Shown in pieces: positions 1 through 9,913 of a stretch of DNA of 64,000 nt; positions within the stretch are counted from its first letter, which is position 1; the number at the start of each line of letters is the position of its first letter. Below the pieces are notes generated by a model. That model was not told the origin of the DNA. It did not search any database and saw nothing but the letters and a program-made list of their open reading frames with translations. A program made the translations under genes and the position numbers. Source of the stretch: Termitomyces sp. T153 (taxonomy: Eukaryota > Basidiomycota > Agaricomycetes > Agaricales > Lyophyllaceae). The DNA is taken from positions 868,001 to 932,000 of the forward strand of contig JACKQL020000015.1 in the NCBI GenBank assembly GCA_018296165.2. The letters are read 5' to 3'.

Positions 1-572
1 GTGTGTTTCATCAAAGATTACATCCCTGGAGACTATGAGCTGGGTATATAAATGTGCTACCCAACCTGTTTGTTGGGGTACCCAATAAATATGCCTGAGA
101 TGGTATGGCTCTGGAGGGTCTTCCTCTTCTTTTTAGGGACAAGCACATATGTGGTGCAGCCAAAGACATGCAGGTACCCAACTCATGGTTTTTTGTTCTT
201 GCATGCTTGACATGGGGTCTGATTGCATGGGAGCGTGGAAGTAGGGCATTGGTTGTGGATGTGGCAGTAAGTACTAAGTGTGTAGGACCAGAAGGTGGGT
301 GGCAGGTTTGCCTCAACTAGCATGGATGTAATGGTGTTAGAGATGGTTCTGTTCATCTGCTCAGCTACCCCATTCTGTTATAGTGTGTCTGTGTTTGTAT
401 ATTCAATCTGAATTCCTTCAGACTTGCAGAACCCTTTGAACTTGTGGGAAGTGTACTCCCCTCCCTGGTCTACATGGATACATTTGATCCTTTTCCCAGT
501 TTGTTTCTCCACTTGTACTTTGCATATCTTGTAAGCCTGAAAGAGGTTGCTTTTCTTGAACATGTTATAAGT
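1..572 (-). pseudogene. Copia integrase C-terminal part and start of the downstream linker, left half of a split Copia element
   Basis: Read on the minus strand, this stretch encodes the integrase core of a Ty1/Copia polyprotein. A DxGGEYTS block gives the second catalytic acidic position. It is followed by a decayed form of the usual NGVAE-N-RT segment, the FWSYTLSTYCHIHNQ region and the VFGC block that precedes reverse transcriptase. Stop codons (several of TAA/TAG/TGA type) break the frame, so the copy is dead. The reading resumes in frame from the other half at 38,995-39,240: joining the two sides and dropping one copy of the 5-bp target duplication (568-572) restores WMQAYNMFKK across the joint. 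Reverse transcriptase and RNase H would lie left of position 1 and are not visible. Confidence 0.85.
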
Positions 573-1575
573 GTCATGACTTGCTCCCCAGTCCCCCACC
601 ATCACTCCCAGCCCTTTGTTCTCCCAGAGTCCTTCCCAATGCCCTGCCAAACTTCCCCAACCCTTGCCCACCCTCTGTGCCCACTACGGGTAACTCCAAC
701 ACTCCCTGGCAAACCCCAACAATTTCCTGGCCAACTCCAATGCCTTCTTTGCAGTTATCAACACTCCTCCTGAGTCTCTGAAACCTTCCCCTGCTGGTCC
801 TGACCTCGTCATATGCTTCCAATCCCTTTACTTTGGTTTCCTGACCTGCCCTAAAGCATCACAATGACCCCAGAATGGCCCATGTCCCCAACTGATCCCA
901 TCAGAATACCACTGTGGCCTGCCCCTTGATTGTACCAGACACCTGTTGACCCTGCACAGCCCTGTCAAGTCCTGCTGCCATGCCTGCTGCCTTCCGGAGC
1001 CATGCAGTAGTCAGTATATAAGTCATAGAGTAACTCCTTGTACTCCAGTCTTGATATTACTTGCATTTACTGGTTTTTTGTGTCTTGTGTTTTATTCTGT
1101 CTCTATTTCTATTTTTAGTCTTGAAACTATCTCTTTCTCTGTCTCATCTCAACTGTCTATATTTCCTTTGTTTCTCTAAGTCCCTTCCATTCCTGACATC
1201 AGTATGAACTCCACACATGCACTACAATCCCTGAACATTCTTACAACAACTCTGGACCTCACTCTTTGCTTGGCCCCAAACCTGTCAAGTCTTACTTGAC
1301 CCTCATCCCTAGCAAAGCCTCCATCTACCCCGCAATCTATTTATGCACTTAAGAACTTGTTCCTGATGCCCACCCAAGCCCAATGTTAATACACTTGGTC
1401 TTAGACTTCCCTAGACCACTCTGGACTTGCTCAGACCACTCCCTCTAGCTTCTCCTTGCAAGTCTCTCTACTCTGCACCAACTCCAGAGTGCTAGGTTAT
1501 AAGCACAGGACATCACGTCCACCTAGTAAGGATTTGCTAGTGTAGCTGAGCCCCCGTCATCAGCAGAACCTGACA
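573..1575 (+). repeat. 5' LTR of Gypsy element A
   Basis: The repeat begins TGTCATGAC and ends CCTGACA, and is about 1.0 kb long. It is repeated with substitutions at 37,974-38,994. It contains a TATA box (TATATAA, 1015-1021) and, 32 bp from the TATA start, the sequence AGTCTTGATATTA (1047-1059), taken as the transcription start and beginning of R. The flanking 5 bp (568-572, ATAAG) match GTAAG after the 3' LTR at 38,995-38,999 in four of five positions. Confidence 0.9.
1047..1059 (+). promoter_or_regulatory. Inferred transcript 5' end of element A, self-primer sequence
   Basis: AGTCTTGATATTA lies about 30 bp downstream of the TATA box at 1015-1021. It is the exact reverse complement of the 13 bases that follow the 5' LTR (1576-1588). 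In the Tf1/sushi group the first bases of the element RNA fold back and prime minus-strand DNA; the arrangement here fits that mechanism. The start site is inferred, not measured. Confidence 0.7.
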
Positions 1576-1588
1576 TAATATCAAGACT
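1576..1588 (+). promoter_or_regulatory. Primer-binding site of element A (self-primed type)
   Basis: TAATATCAAGACT begins directly after the LTR's terminal CA. It does not start with TGG, as a site for a tRNA 3' end would. All 13 bases pair with the inferred start of the element's own RNA at 1047-1059. Confidence 0.75.
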
Positions 1589-1608
1589 CCCCCCTTACCC
1601 CATTCTTG

Positions 1609-4003
1609 ATGTCTGCATATAATCCCATGTACAACCCCACTGGCTACCTAACTGATGTCTATGGTTAGCTAGTCCCTGAAAATCCCTACACTCTGTTCTA
1701 CCCAGGCCCTCCTGCTACTAGACTCCTGACCCCAACCAGGCATTCTACACACTCTCCATCAGCTAAGGAATCCCTCTGGGCTAGTGCTGCCCTCCAGCAT
1801 TTCCTGCCAATGGTAACAATCCCCACATGTACTCCAGAGGATACTCTACAGCACCCCCCAACCCCACCTACCTTCCCCCCACTCACTACTATGCATACCT
1901 GGTTCCTGCTGCAGCTCCAGTTCTTCCAGAGCACTCAGATAATTATTCTCCCCCTCATCTGCCATTCTCCACTCAAGTTCCCTCTTCCTCCAGACAGCAA
2001 AGGGTCAAAGCCTACTACCAACAGTGCAACAAGGTCCTCTGCTTCCTCTGCCTCTCTCCTGCAGAGTTTGCAAGATGCACTTGCACCCTCCTTGTCAACC
2101 TAGGCTACCCCAACACCTTCACAACTCCAAAAGTTTGGGCAGATCAACTCTTCGACTTCCATGAGTGCTATATGCAAGGGAACCTCCCAGAAACTATGCA
2201 AGACACCCTGGGCATTGACGCTAATTTACAGAATGAGCTCTGTGCATTAGTTGAAGAAATACACACCAGTCCAAACCCCTGCCCCTTTAAAGATCTGCTA
2301 GACTTCTCCCACTCCTTCCATGTGCAATGCAAGGAACCTGTCAGGACATAAAGTGAAGCTCTGCCTCCCATCCCCCGCCAGCAGGAAGAATTCAATATGG
2401 CCTCCAGCATCTTAAGGAATCTCAACCCCACAGGGGTATTGTTTGACCAACCTGCTGCCCACACTTTGGCCCTCTCCACCTGTCCCCAGGCTAACTCTGT
2501 CCCTAGCACCTTTGAATGTGGTATCAGCCTGCCATCCCCAAACCCTGCTTCCAATGACTGCTCTTGCATGTCAATGACAATAACTAGACTCTTTCCTACA
2601 TCAATGAGCCTGGCAACCCTGCCAACAAGCCTGCCTCATGCAATGGCCCTCTATAGGACAGACCTCCCCACTTCAATCTCTATGCCCCCCATGTCAATGC
2701 TCCTCCACCTCATTCCAATGTCCCAGTTCCCTTGAGGCAGCCTACATGCCCTGGGGCATCCCGACCACTCCCCCTTATCCCCTGCATATTCTGATGCCTA
2801 ACTCTCCCACCAATGCAAATTACTTTGGACCCTCCACCCCCAGAGGAACCCCTTCTCTTTGATGAGCCCCAGAGCCTTCTCCAGACAATGCGGGCCAACC
2901 CCCCAGTGAAGAACCACCCAATGGTGGACCCCCTGGAGGATGGGGCCTGGCCATGGACAACTTCCCCTCCCAACGTGGAAACGGAAACAATTATTATTAC
3001 TACTACAACACTGGACCCCTGCCCTGAACTCAAAATCCACAGGACAATACCCATGATGCACTGGCTTGGGAAGGTAAACTCAACATTCAAAAAACCCTTT
3101 ACTGGCTGTGACTCCTAGAAGTGGCACATCTTTCTAACTCAGTGTTTAATGATGTTCCAAGCTAAGCCTATTACCTTCCAGCTCAAAAGCTCATGAGTAG
3201 CCTTTGCTGTGTCATATTTGTAGGGAATTGCCTTTGATCATTACACTGCACTACTCCAGTTCAATCCCAACAACTCCATACTCTCCAATTGGCTTGCTTT
3301 CACCCAGGAATTCTTGAGTAAGTTTGGTGTCTTTGACACTGTAGCAGAGGTGGAGGAGAATCTATTCAACCTCTAAATGTGCAACAACAAATGTTTCATG
3401 ATCTTCATCATATAGTTTGAATGGGAAGCTTATAAAACCAGATAGAATTACAATGCCCTTCACTTTGCTCTCCATCGCACCCTGCCTCAACAGATCAAGG
3501 ACATCCTTTGCCTCACACCCAAGCAAACCACCTATGACAGGTACAAGGCACTTGTTACTCAGGTTGACCAATGCTACTGGGAAGACTGCAGCAAAAACAT
3601 GGCACTTCAGACCTTGTGGAACACTTCCAGTAACACCAACTGGCAGGCCGGAGCAACCAACAGCATTCAATCCTCAATCCCCACCAACCCTGCCAACCCT
3701 GCACCTCATTTCCCTCCAGGCTGAGGAACCTCCAATGCTAATCGATTCCTGAAACAACACCCACCTGCCCAGCTCAACACTGCCGACCTCTATGAGATTC
3801 CAGAGCCCCTGGACACTGGCCCCAATGACCATGATGACATTCCAGACTCTGCTGATGATCAAGAAGCCTTATGTGCAAACAAGATCCAGGATAGGCTGTG
3901 GATTGATGTACTGGAGGAGACACAGGAGAAATGGTGGAAAAAGGGTGTATGCATCCTATGTGGTGAGCAGGGGCACTTTATCTGCAGTTGTCCTAAACAA
4001 TAG
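1609..4003 (+). pseudogene. gag: gag of element A (broken)
   Basis: The ATG at 1609 follows the primer site by about 20 bp, and the matching ATG exists in element C at 32,418. The frame is broken by many stops and small shifts. Recognisable parts are a proline-rich N-terminal half, a capsid-like segment near 1990-2350 and a Retrotrans_gag-like region near 3230-3480, the latter much clearer in element C at 14,480-14,725. A zinc knuckle of the form C-x2-C-x4-H-x4-C lies at 3950-3991 (CILCGEQGHFICSC). The product would be the nucleocapsid protein that packages element RNA. The knuckle is intact, but the ORF could not be translated in full. Confidence 0.8.
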
Positions 4004-4189
4004 GTGATGGGACATGCTGTGTGGACAATCAACAGAGAGGACTGCAATAACCAATTTATGGAAAATGAGTCAGCAGTTTAGGTCTTGAAGATGCACTAGA
4101 CTGCAGACTAGACCCCAACATCTTCTCCACCTTAGCCACACTTCTCCGCACAACAGTATTCACTCTGGACAACCTCCCAGCACACCTCC

Positions 4190-7100
4190 CCTCTCACTCC
4201 TCCACCACTTTCCTCCTCCACACCACTCTCCCCTTCTCCAACAACTCCATCCCCACCCTAGTCAACAGTGGTGCCATGGATAACTTCATTGATGAATTCC
4301 TGGCAGTGCTTGCTCCCCACCTCCTCTGGTGCATCCCCACTCCAATCCTCCTCAAGCTCTTTGACAGTGACCCCACTCCTGCTGGGGACATCACACACTG
4401 CCTGGAGATAACCATGATCTTCACCAACAGATGGCAACAAGAACTCCAGCTACTTGTCATGAAACTACACCCCTCTGCCCCCATTGTCCTAAGCTTCTTA
4501 TGGCTCTGCTCCACCAACCCCTGCATTGATTGGCCCAGCCTCACACTCTGCCTCAACTAGGACAACCCTGCCAACTCTGGACTAGTGCCCTTCAATGTCT
4601 CACTCCCCTCTGAGAACTCCAAGACTATGATCAACCATTCCCAAACTCCCCCGCAGCTCTGCTCCAGGTCTGCACAGTCATTTATTATTAATGTCCAACT
4701 TGACAGCTTGCCCAAGGTACTCCCTGCCCTCATCAACAGCAGTGCCTCCAGTACCTTTGTCAGCAGTCAACTCAAACTCCAATGCAACAACCTCAACAAA
4801 CCCCTTGAGCTCCAACTCTTTGACAGAAGCTCTGCCACAACAGGGATCACTCAATACCATGACAACACCCTCACCCTCAACAATGACCTGCAGTTTCAGG
4901 CCTGGCTTCTTGTCACCCAACTCCCCCTGTCAACTCCGATTGTGCTCAGACTTCTGTGGCTGCAAGATGTCAACCCTGACAATGACTGGAAGAACCTCAC
5001 CATGCAATTCCCTAGCCCTAAAGCAAGTTTAGTGGCTGCCATCCCCCTCCACCTCCAGTCTATCTTGGACTCCGACGTCTTTGACTCTGGCACCAGCACT
5101 TTTGGAGCAACCCAACACTTCTTGACCTCCAATGGTGATCTTGATGGCAAAGAAAATGCAACCCTGCCTTGGTTACTCTTGACCAAATCATGATGGCTGC
5201 CTTCCAACATATCCTGGAATCAATATAAAGGCCTGCAGTATCCTGACCAGCGATGCTCGACTCCTCCAAACAACTCTGACTCAACCACTGCCACTCTGTT
5301 GCCCAGCCCCATTGACTCCAGAAACCTCAACATTAAAATCATTGATGCTGTCCCCTTTGCATGCCTTCTACAAGATGGCACCCCCACCTTCCAGTTGCAA
5401 ATCATGCCAGCCCTACCTGAGGAGCACCTCTGCATAGAAATTACTGCACTGGAGAGCAGAACAGAAGAGCAGATCCTATATGAAGTAGTTCCCCCAGAGT
5501 ATCATGAGTTTGCTGATGTGTTCTTTGAAGGGAGTGCCAAAGAACTTCCCCCACACTGCTTCTACAACCATAAGATCAATCTCAAAGAGGGTACCTCACT
5601 CCCATTTGGCAAGATCTACAACATGTCTGAGATTGAGCTCTGGGCCCTAAAGGAGTACCTCAACAACATGCTTGGCAAGGGTTTCATATGCCTGTCAACC
5701 TCCACTGCTGGCACTCCAGTCTTGTTTGCCAAGAAGAAGGATGGATCACTCCAACTCTGTGTGGATTATTAGGGACTTAACAAAGTCACCAAAAAGAACT
5801 GGTATCCCCTCCTCCTAATTAGAGATCTCATTGACCATCTCTGCAGTGCCAAGATCTACACAAAAATAGACCTCCACTCCAGCTATAACAATGTCTGGAT
5901 TGCTCCAGGACATGAATGGAAGACCACCTTTCACACCCACTATGGCCTCTTTGAGTACCTGGTAATGCCCTTTGGAATGACTAACTCCTCCACCACTTTC
6001 CAGTATTTCATGAACAACATCTTCCACAACATGAATGATGTTTTCATTATTGTGTACCTAGATGACATACTGATCTACTTGAATTCACTAGCAGAGCATC
6101 CAGAGCACATCTGCTGCATCTTGGAACAACTCTGGGAGTACCACCTTCATGCCAAGCCCAAGAAATGCTCCTTTCACATGACAGAGGTCGAATACCTTGG
6201 AGTCATTGTCACTCCCAACAGCATGCACATGGATCCCACCAAGGTCAATGCAATACTCAACTGGCCCCCACTGCAGAATGTCAAGGAGGTACAGTTCTTT
6301 CTGGGGTTTGCTAACTTTTATTGCCAATTCATTGACAACTACTCCAGAATCACCAAACCCCTCAACTGACTCATGCAGAAGGATGCCCTTTGGGATTGGG
6401 ACAGCAAGTGCCAAAGTGTATTCCTCCTTCTGAAGAAGGCCTTCACCTCTGCTCTGGTCCTCCACCATTTTGACTCCTCCCTGCTGATCATACTCAAATG
6501 TGACACCTCTGACTATGCCATTGCCAGAATACTCTCCCAGTCAGACTCTGGAGGCAAGGATCTCCACCCTGTTGCCTTCTACACCTGTTCAATAATCTCC
6601 ATGGAGCTCAACTATGACATCTACAACAAGGAACTCCTTGCAATTGTTGAAGCTTTCCAGCAGTGGTGGGCCTACCTTGAGGGATCCCTGCACTACATCC
6701 AAGTCTACTCCAACCACAACAACCTGCAATACTTTACAACCACAAAACAACTCAGCTGCTGCTAAGCTCAATGGTCCAAAACCCTCTCAGAGTACAACTT
6801 CACTATCCACTACTGCCCCAGATGACTTGGCACAAAGCCTGATGCCCTTACTCAAAGGTCCAACATATATTCAAAAAAGTCATTTGAAGCCAAATGGAAT
6901 GCATTCAACCATCAAGTGGTAATCCCCCCTGAACATCTACATGCCGTGCTGAATTTCAATGAAGAAGGAATCCTCCATCAAATCAAAAATTCACCCCCAG
7001 ACTCCTTATTTACTCAGCATGACCTCTGCAACAACTCTGTTGATGAGTCAAGCACCAAAAACTGCTTCATGCTGTTTCTGGACCACCACCTCCTGCTCCA

Positions 7101-8455
7101 GAGTGGACAAATTTATGCTCTGGACCACAAGTCTGTTTGCCTTGACATACTCCAGCAGCACCACAACTATAAGCTCTAAGGACACTCAGGAATTTATAAG
7201 ACCCTTCAGCTCATCTCCTGGACTAACTTTTAGCCAGGAATGAAGAAGAATGTCATGCAATACATAAGGGCCTGTGAACCTTGTCTCCAGGCCAAGGTAC
7301 CCCACCATCACCCCCATAGATTATTGAAGCCCCTCCCTGTTGGCCAATGCCCCTGGTCCTCAATATCAATGGATCATATTGTCAAACTTCTTGACTCCAA
7401 AGGTTTTGATGCAATCCTTGTTGTCATCTGCTACCTTACTAAACAAGCCCTCTTCATCCCCTGCCACACTACTGACAATGCTCTAGAGTTTGCCAAACTA
7501 TTCCTTGAACATGTATTCTCCAAGCATGGACTCCCAGATGACATCATCTCCAACTGCAGTCCTTTATTCATATCCCATTTCTGGCAATCACTATGCAAGG
7601 CACTTGAAATAAAAACCAGTCTCTCCACCACCTACCATCTGGAGACCAACAGACAAACAGAATGAGTAAACCAGACGTTGAAACAGTATCTCCACCTCTA
7701 TGTTAACTATTTACAGAACAACTGGTGTGCAGAACTCCTCCTCACTGAGTTTACCTACAACAACACACCATACTCTGCCACCAGAGTTTCCCCTTTCTAT
7801 GCCAATAAGAGCTACCACCCCCAACTCACATTATCCCTCAAGGATATTCCCTCCCATGTTGCCCATAAAGTCACTGAGAACCTCTGGTCCCTCCATCAGT
7901 TCTTCCAGGACAAAATCTGCACTGCCAATCAAGCCTACTCCAAACATGCTGATGCCTGATGCAATCCTACTCCCAACTGGCCCCCTAGCACCTTAGTTTG
8001 GCTTGATTGATGCAACCTCAAAATCTGGAGGCCCTCTATCAAACTCAACCATAAGCACTTCAGCCCCTTCAAGGTCCTCCAGAAGGTCTCCATGCATGCC
8101 TACAAGCTCAACCTACTCCCAGGTTTAAAGAGCCTCCACCTAGTATTCCACATCCGCCTCCTCAAAAAAACATACTCTGGACCCTTTTCCCAGACAATGC
8201 TCCAGTCAACGGCCCCCTGTCAAAGTTGAGGATGAATATTACTATGAGGTCAACCAAATCCTTGACTCCTATGTGGTTTATGGCTGACTGCAGTACTTGG
8301 TCCACTGGAAGGGCTATGGACCTGAGGATGACACTTGGGAACCCCAAAAAAACCTCAATAGAGCCCCTGACAAGCTCTGGGACTTCCACCGATAGCACCC
8401 CACCAAGCCCCAGGACCCCTGGGACTAGCAAACACAGATGGCAATATTGGGTGTA
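4190..8455 (+). pseudogene. pol: pol of element A: tandem protease, RT, RNase H, integrase, chromodomain (broken)
   Basis: Domains are visible in order. Two retropepsin-like repeats lie at about 4246-4556 and 4710-5012, each with an L[VI]NS[GS] start, a LELxLFD-like block and a WLxxxNPxxDW end. Reverse transcriptase spans about 5470-6370, with YLDD intact near 6057-6068. RNase H lies at about 6430-6770 (KCDTSDYAI). The integrase zinc region is near 7170-7300 (HSGIYKT, CEPC), and the integrase core at about 7370-7665 has its second catalytic Asp changed to Asn. A chromodomain follows at about 8226-8400 ([22 protein letters not shown]). The protease Asp is Asn in both repeats. In-frame stops occur at several places, so it is not functional. 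The chromodomain places the family in the chromovirus branch of Gypsy elements. Confidence 0.9.
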
Positions 8456-8660
8456 ACTCCTGCCTCTGGATTTATCAGGGATTCAACTCCCACAAGTACC
8501 CCCTACATGCTTTGTTCACTTACACTCACTCAACACTAAAAAAGTTCCATTTTCTAGGCTGGAAGTCCAAAAACAATTGTATATACAGATTACTAAAGTT
8601 ACATAATGCTACAAGGTATGGACAGACATAGAGCATGAGAAAGCAAGTCCAAGAAACCTC

Positions 8661-9641
8661 CTACTCCTCCTCCTCCTTTGGAGCCATCCCCACTATCCTC
8701 ATCATATCCACCTCTAGTTGTGCCACCACCATCACCAGGACCTCCAGGTGTTTTGGGAGCAGCTCCCCCATATCTATTGCCACCTCCCACCACACCCTGG
8801 AATCTGCTGTGGCTCTCCACCTGTGCCCCACTAGCAAATGACCCATCTGTCCAACCCCCTGGCCCAACTCTGGTGAGAGGTCCCCAGGCATCCTTGAAAG
8901 ACTATTGTGGATTGATGCAAGCACCATGAATGCTCTATCAAGGAGAATCTGGTGCTCCCTAGTCCAATCTAGCTCATTAGGTTAGCAAGAGAATCAGGAG
9001 ATAACAGAGTAACTTACAGAGAATTCCCTTCCATCCCGAGGCCACCTCATTATCAAGCCACTCCTCCTGCCTCTGCACTCTCTCTGCTGTTGCCCTGGGC
9101 ACCCCTATGCTTGACCTCCTCTACACTTCTGCCCCTGCCTGTGCCTCCAACTGTCTCAAATGAGCCTGCACCTTCTGCAGTTGGGCCAGCTGCTCTGTGG
9201 CTGTCCTCACAGCCATGCCTTGATCCCTCCACACTGTGTTCCTGTCCCTCCGCGCCTCATTCCACTCCCTTTACATCACATCTTGGTCTTCTCCAATCCT
9301 CCAGACCTCTTCCTTGTGGGTGGCCAGCAACTGCTCCAGGCCCTCCACCCAGTGCCACAGAAAAGCCTCTGTGACTGACTATGACTCCCCTGCAGATGGC
9401 CCCACTCTCTTTACATCACATCTTGGTCTTCTCCAATCCTCCAGACCTCCTCCTTGTGGGTGGCCAGCAACTGCTCCAGGCCCTCCATCCAGTGCCACAG
9501 GAAAGCCTCTGTGACTGACCATGACTCCCCTGCAGATGGCCCCACTAAAGCCCCAGAGGTCGGGAAATATACTGTGGGGCCTGGGGAGCCTGCCATCACC
9601 TGCTCCCCCCACACCTGCTTGCTTGGTCCCATCTCCAGCAG
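8661..9641 (-). pseudogene. Antisense ORF of element A, C-terminal part
   Basis: On the strand opposite to gag-pol, this encodes the second half of the family's antisense protein. It comprises a coiled-coil segment near 9063-9540 (WRIGEDQDV, then Arg/Glu/Gln-rich heptads) and the C-terminal block with LLVGHR and WWEVA near 8661-8890. The segment ends at an inversion junction at 9641. Its upstream exons, including the cysteine cluster, lie at 30,216-31,021. An internal 140-bp tandem duplication (9269-9548) repeats part of the coiled-coil start. Stops break the frame. Homologous sequence sits at the same place in elements B, C, H and K. Confidence 0.65.
9269..9548. repeat. Tandem duplication, two 140-bp units
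   Basis: The stretch that starts CTTTACATCACATC at 9269 recurs at 9409 with only a few substitutions, and both copies end at GATGGCCCCACT. It lies inside the antisense ORF of element A and is not seen in the copies in B, K or H, so it arose after A diverged. Confidence 0.85.
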
Positions 9642-9646
9642 AGTGG
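9636..9646. other. Rearrangement junction J1 (inversion breakpoint between elements A and C)
   Basis: Left of about 9641 the antisense ORF of A runs on the minus strand. Right of it the antisense ORF of C runs on the plus strand, starting in the middle of the protein (WVVVQLEE). There is no LTR end or target duplication here. The reading of each half continues at junction J2 near 30,215, with a shared CAG at the breakpoints. Confidence 0.75.
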
Positions 9647-9913
9647 GTTGTGGTGCAGTTAGAGGAGGGTTGGAGGGGCAGGGTGTTGGGCCGGGATTCT
9701 GGGATGGAGAGGGGAGGCAGCATGAGGTGGCCTACAATGAAGATTGGGCCCCTGTAGGGTGGATGGAGAGAGGGGGCCCCAGTGGTACATGATAAGGGCA
9801 AATGGAGGGCATCCCCCTCACTGGAGGCAGGGCTCAGTAAGTGGGCATGAGGGGAGCAATTGATGGCGGGCCCCCTAGGCCCCACAGTGTACTCCCCAAC
9901 CTCTAGGGCCCTA
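9642..9913 (+). pseudogene. Antisense ORF of element C, middle fragment
   Basis: This plus-strand fragment of the antisense protein carries WVVVQLEEG, GGWREGAPVV and MAGPLGPTVY-type segments that match the linker between the cysteine cluster and the coiled coil in element K. At 9913 it is fused directly to the interior of pol, because a deletion removed the chromodomain, the coiled coil and the C-terminal half. The upstream exons are at 29,590-30,215. Confidence 0.6.

Larger units (their letters stand above)
573..9641 (+). mobile_element. Gypsy/chromovirus LTR retrotransposon A, left segment (5' LTR, gag, pol, chromodomain, part of antisense ORF)
   Basis: This is the left and largest segment of the outermost Gypsy element inserted in the Copia integrase. 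The order is LTR, self-primer site, gag with a CCHC knuckle, two protease-like domains, reverse transcriptase, RNase H, integrase, chromodomain, then an antisense ORF. The element continues at 30,216-31,214 (rest of the antisense ORF) and ends at 37,949-38,994 (polypurine tract and 3' LTR). The internal DNA is nearly devoid of CpG and carries many stop codons that look like C-to-T or G-to-A changes. This points to an old, methylated, inactive copy. Confidence 0.9.

Noticed and set aside
9545..9913. Imperfect inverted repeat of about 70 bp that looks like a small TIR transposon
   Set aside because: Both arms are the same segment of the antisense ORF, one from A and one from C, brought face to face by an inversion; the flanks show no target duplication.
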